Of a DNA stretch of 64,000 nt, positions 59,950-64,000 are shown piece by piece (position 1 is the first letter of the stretch; each line of letters opens with the position of its first letter). The notes below the pieces were generated by a model, which was not told where the DNA came from, made no database searches, and saw only the letters and a program-made list of their open reading frames with translations. This stretch comes from Quillaja saponaria (lineage: Eukaryota > Streptophyta > Magnoliopsida > Fabales > Quillajaceae), in NCBI GenBank assembly GCA_029379385.1, contig CM055612.1, forward strand, positions 6,820,001 through 6,884,000, read 5' to 3'. Position numbers and translations under genes: made by a program.

Positions 59950-60696
59950 CTAGCACAAGAGGCTGCACCTTCTCTTGAGAAGTGTTGGAGGGTTTTGGTC
60001 TGGTGGGTGCATGAATTTGCAGTTAGGGCATGCTGGAGAAGACTTGCAGAGCATGACCAACATATGGCACTTCATGCACACAGTTGCTACCATCTCTTGG
60101 TGATCATCCCTTTCAATTGACAACCATGATGGGCAACGATTAAAACCGCCTGAATCCTTCTTGTACCTGCTTGACATCATAAACAAACCAGCGTCACCCA
60201 AACTAGTTGGAGAATCCTGCTTCTTGGAGTTGTTATCTGCATCGTTTCTTGCCTGTGATTCACATGTCAGGTTGAGCTCAAGGTCTAAGCTGATATGCTC
60301 AGGAGTTGATAGCTCATCGGGACTGCTCCTTGGATCCTTCGATGTTTTCTTATGAGTCCTTGTGTTATAGAAGTGTAATTTCCCTGACTGCATAGATAAA
60401 AAGAGGTTAGATTTATAAGTTACAAGATCCAGATGCAACATATATATAGCTCAAAATTATTGAGTTCAAGTAGTATGTACCTGAATATTGAGGCATTGTT
60501 GCCACTCTGAAGGTAATGGGGTCTCGAGGTGTAGCTCCATATCAAAGATGGATTTCTTGTTTTCAGCTTTTGATAGCTCCTCACAAGTTTCTTCTTCAGC
60601 AAGTGACACTTCCCACTTTCTCTTTTTTGATGAACTAATTATCTCATATTCTGTGACATCCTTCCTCTTTTCTGGACTCTCAGAATGCAGCGGCAT
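59950..60696 (-). CDS. CFL1: CFL1-like WW-domain protein
   Basis: Two exons on the minus strand, 60696-60481 and 60387-59950, join in phase 0 to 217 residues. A WW-type fold spans the junction: LETPLPSEWQQCLNIQ in exon 1, then GKLHFYNTRT and KDPR in exon 2, containing the Trp, Tyr-Asn and Asp-Pro positions. The basic segment SSKKRKWE near residue 22 is a likely nuclear signal. The C-terminus holds a second conserved block (MVATVCMKCHMLVMLCKS, then CPNCKFMHPP) with a CxxC pair repeated, as in the CURLY FLAG LEAF1 family. CFL1 proteins are nuclear regulators that restrain HD-ZIP IV factors and cuticle development in rice and Arabidopsis. The symbol is by family likeness; other Arabidopsis paralogs are equally possible. 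Confidence 0.85.
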
Positions 60697-63600
60697 ATCT
60701 TAAATTTCAAGTCTTTGTATACCTCACTCTCTCTCTATGTTTCTCTGTTCTCAGTGACCAAATGGAGAATACGTTTTGGGTGGTTATATAGGAATGAGTT
60801 AAGGCTACAACTGAAAGAGGGAATCTAGTGTAGAGGCAGGCAAAAATTGAAGGTCGAACTAAATTGGGGATCTTGGCCTACCTATGCATGACGTGCTTCC
60901 CAAGCTCAATAACTACACAGCTCCAAGGCTGCACTTAAATTCTAGGATGTGAAGTCCTAACCAACTTCTTGGGTCAAATTTCCAACCCTTGGCATAGCTT
61001 TTAAAACCCTGCAAGAACTCAAATTATGCAACACAAACAAACAACAAATTGCATAATTTTACATAAAAAACTTGAAAAGCCAAGCCAAGCCATCATAACT
61101 TGAAAAGCCAAAAACCAAAGGCCAAGTTTTGGTTATTAATTAGGAGAGGTGTGGCATAGATCATTAATTGATAGTAGTATGTATACAGTTGAATGGAAGG
61201 TCTTGAAGAGCTGTGGATCTTAAATATTGACAATAACTCCAACTTCCCCCGATTGAGTCACTTAAAGACCTAAAACTAGAACTTTTAAAATTCTCAACAC
61301 CACTGGCCTTCAGCCATTAAAACATACCCACATTCATGGATGACCTATTTATTGTCTATTTAACACTAAGGAACTACTAAGCTTTTAAAGCTCTCATCTT
61401 CCCCAGCCATTAAACCAACTAATTCCTATGAGTCACCCGAGAAAAATGAAATGAAATTATTAAATATCTCCTCTCTCTTTCCTACATAGTGGCTTCCTTC
61501 AACTGCACTTTGATGCCTTTAAATTCCTACATAGTTAAGGTTGCCATTTAAAATGAAATACATTACTTGATATATAGATATTTCATAAACATTGAATGAG
61601 TTTTAATATTGATGACATTTGATTGTTAATTAAGATTTATTAAATTCGAAATTCAAGATTCGAACATTAATGAATAATATTATATATAAGATTTTTCTAT
61701 TCTGTATTTACTGGGTACAAAATAATATACCTACAAAAGAGTATTATTTATTTTCTCAAAATGAATACTACTTGCATTATTGTGTTTTTGTAGAAATACT
61801 ATCATCTATTCATTAGGGGCATAATAGATAAACCCTTATAAATATTCTTACTCTATATAATTGTATCATTCTCTTTGAATATGCTTTTAAACACACTACC
61901 CATCATATATTAAAGTAAAAGTAGTAAACATATTGGAGGTATATATAATAGTATCCATAAGGGGATTTTTTGGGGGTGCTAATTATCTTTGGCTTGGGAA
62001 AAGATCTGAGTACACATTTGGAAGTGTAAGAGTGTCCACAGACAAATCAAATGCCATCCAACATAAATAAATTGATGGGGGACCCAACAATGGACTGCAT
62101 AGCCGAAGACATAAATACCAAACCCCATTTTATTGCTATTCTAATAGTCAAAAAATGTTAGGACAGAAAAATATTGGTTTTCCTAGAGCAACTTTTTTTT
62201 CTTTTAATAAGGTATTGAATTTGAAAATGTTTTTAAGAGAGTGACGTGATTTTTTCAAAACTATAATATGCAAAAATTGTTTGATTAATTATTTTGTGAT
62301 GGATTGTTTGTTAAAAATTAATAATGTTTTGAAAAGTATTGTGACTTTTTGACAATATCTTTTATGTTAAATAAGCTGAAAATTATAACAATTTTTTAGA
62401 GTTATAACGTTATCAAATAGCCTGAAAGTGTTAAATAAGCTCTATCTCACCTGTTTTGCATTAAATTAACTTGAAGTCACTTAAATGCAAATACTCGAAG
62501 CATTACTATTATCTTTCTTCTTCGCTCTCACTATGTCCACCTATAGTTTTGTTTCTGTCAAATGCTCGCAACCCACCTCTTCTTATATTCATTTATGTTT
62601 TCATATCCTTAATTCTCTTACAGTTTTCAATCCTATATGTAACATACTAGAATATATTTATGAGAACTCAGCTTAAGGTTTTTAGACACGAGAGAGTTTT
62701 GTCATATTATTTTTTAGACAATACTTAACAAGATGCTCGAATAAATTAACAAGTAAAAGAAAGAGAAAGAGAAAGACAAAGAAGCCAGGCTGCATAATTA
62801 TAAATTTAATCATCAAATTCAAATTAGGATGAATGAATGAATGACATAAATTAAGCATTTTACTTATTTTATTTTATTTATTTATTTATGAAGTAGTGAT
62901 GTTCATGTTCATAACTTCATATGTTCCATTTTGTGCATCTGAATTCTGAAGATCACCAGTTAGGGGTCCTACCTTTATTTGAAGGCTTTGCGTACTTAGG
63001 AAGGTTTCAGTTTATGGTTGTGGACAGACAGTTGACAGTCGGTAGTTGGCACAAGTAATTAAGACAAAAATTATCAAGAGGGTGTTTTCCCATTTCCTAT
63101 AACCATAATAAATAATTTTCACAAGATAGTACATTTAAAAATAATATATTATTCTGTCTGCACTGAAAAATTTTATTAGTTGAGATACAACCTGATCACT
63201 AAAAAATAAAAAATAATATATAATAATAATTAAGAGTTTGAAAAAAAAAAAAGAATTAAACTATATATAATGACTAATAATGCCTTATTCACATTTGTAA
63301 CTTATGTGTGCCACACATTTATTAAAAATAATTGAGAAATTTGTTGATTTACAGTTAAGTGTATACTAGCATGTTAATAGAAAAAGAAATAGTACGTGAA
63401 AAGTGATTAACATGAAAATCGGCATAATGTTTGAGTTAATAACTACATAGATCGAAGTTGACAATTTAAAACAAAACATGTACTAATGACAATTTTTTTT
63501 AATGAATATTGACATACTGTTATTTAAGAAAATTAAATAAAAATATGTGATTTTGTGAGAATAACATACTAGTTGTCAATTTATGATGAGAATGTACTAA

Positions 63601-64000
63601 TACACCATTTGACATAAATCAAAACTATCAAATTAATATTATTACATAATAATTTATTTATTTATATAAGCAAAACTCGCATGATTTAAAAAAACTCCAA
63701 AAGAAAGCAAACAAACAAGTAGTCTCTCTCTAGGAGGTTTGTTTGCTAAATCCTTTCTGTTTTCAAATGCCCAAAAAAAATTGATGAGTTTTATGAACAA
63801 ATAATTTGCACAATTATGCAATATTTTAAAACCCGAGCGGAGGACTTGGTTGAACTGTCACTATGTTGGACTGATTTGTATAATAAAATCATTTTGTTAT
63901 TTAAATAGTATATAATTGATTAAAATTAAAATAATTGAAAGAATTGAATGATTCAAGATCGGTTTTAGTGATTGGACCATTTTATTCTTAAAATTAAACT
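60697..64000. other. Promoter of the CFL1-like gene, then gene-free AT-rich DNA
   Basis: The first about 100 bases are the leader and TATA region of the CFL1-like gene. The remaining 3 kb is AT-rich, with no supported gene on either strand. The 62485-62676 frame looks like a short secreted-type peptide (hydrophobic start LLLSFFFALTMSTY), but it has no known relatives that I can name and lies in low-complexity DNA, so it is not called. Confidence 0.55.
60783..60791 (-). promoter_or_regulatory. TATA box of the CFL1-like gene
   Basis: On the minus strand CTATATAAC lies about 90 bases upstream of the start codon. A 5' leader of some 55-65 bases containing GAGAGAGAG would follow. Confidence 0.5.

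Noticed and set aside
62485..62676. 63-codon frame with a hydrophobic start as a secreted peptide gene
   Set aside because: Signal-like start, but no conserved peptide domain, no splice or promoter evidence, and AT-rich surroundings.
1..64000. CRISPR array, bacterial operon, phage or organelle insertion
   Set aside because: No regularly spaced repeats with unique spacers, no ribosome-binding-site-led gene clusters and no organelle gene fragments were found; all coding sequence is plant nuclear in style.

Overview
The window is nuclear DNA of a dicot-type flowering plant. Its genes are split by many short GT-AG introns, intergenic DNA is very AT-rich, and the genes encode plant proteins: cryptochrome 1, a NOD26-like aquaporin, the synaptonemal complex protein ZYP1, a Brittle-1-like carrier and a CFL1-type WW protein. 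I cannot name the species. All gene models come from reading splice sites and phase by eye and from remembered family sequences; no alignment or transcript data were used.

Layout: 1-3531 AT-rich DNA with a MITE-like element and a tandem repeat; 3532-5012 (+) NIP aquaporin; 5896-10294 (-) CRY1, convergent with the aquaporin; 10295-18695 gene-free DNA with a SINE-like unit, a dead PIF/Harbinger transposase and tandem repeats; 18696-19199 (+) small SPC12/DTM1-like membrane protein with no ATG at its apparent start; 20079-20447 (+) intronless TRM112; 20767-25802 (-) TMEM135-like/Tim17-22-23-type membrane protein; 28347-31643 (-) BTL3-like mitochondrial carrier; 32380-35260 (+) decayed RTE-clade LINE; 36059-44076 (+) ZYP1; 45599-45989 (-) small coiled-coil protein with a hydrophobic tail; 46912-51715 and 52348-58692 (+) two tandem CCR4-type deadenylase genes; 59950-60696 (-) CFL1-like WW protein; 60697-64000 AT-rich intergenic DNA.

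The genes do not form a pathway or operon; this looks like an ordinary gene-rich segment. There is no CRISPR-like or obviously new multi-gene system. The most interesting items are local: the CCR4 pair, in which the second copy is 339 nt shorter in exon 2 and so lacks the MYND-type zinc finger while staying in frame; a conserved small gene whose start codon reads ATA; a tandem duplication that copies a splice donor in the TMEM135-like gene; an in-frame stop-free 105-nt intron, a possible 24-nt microexon and a GC-AG intron in ZYP1; and a splice donor overlapping the CRY1 stop codon.
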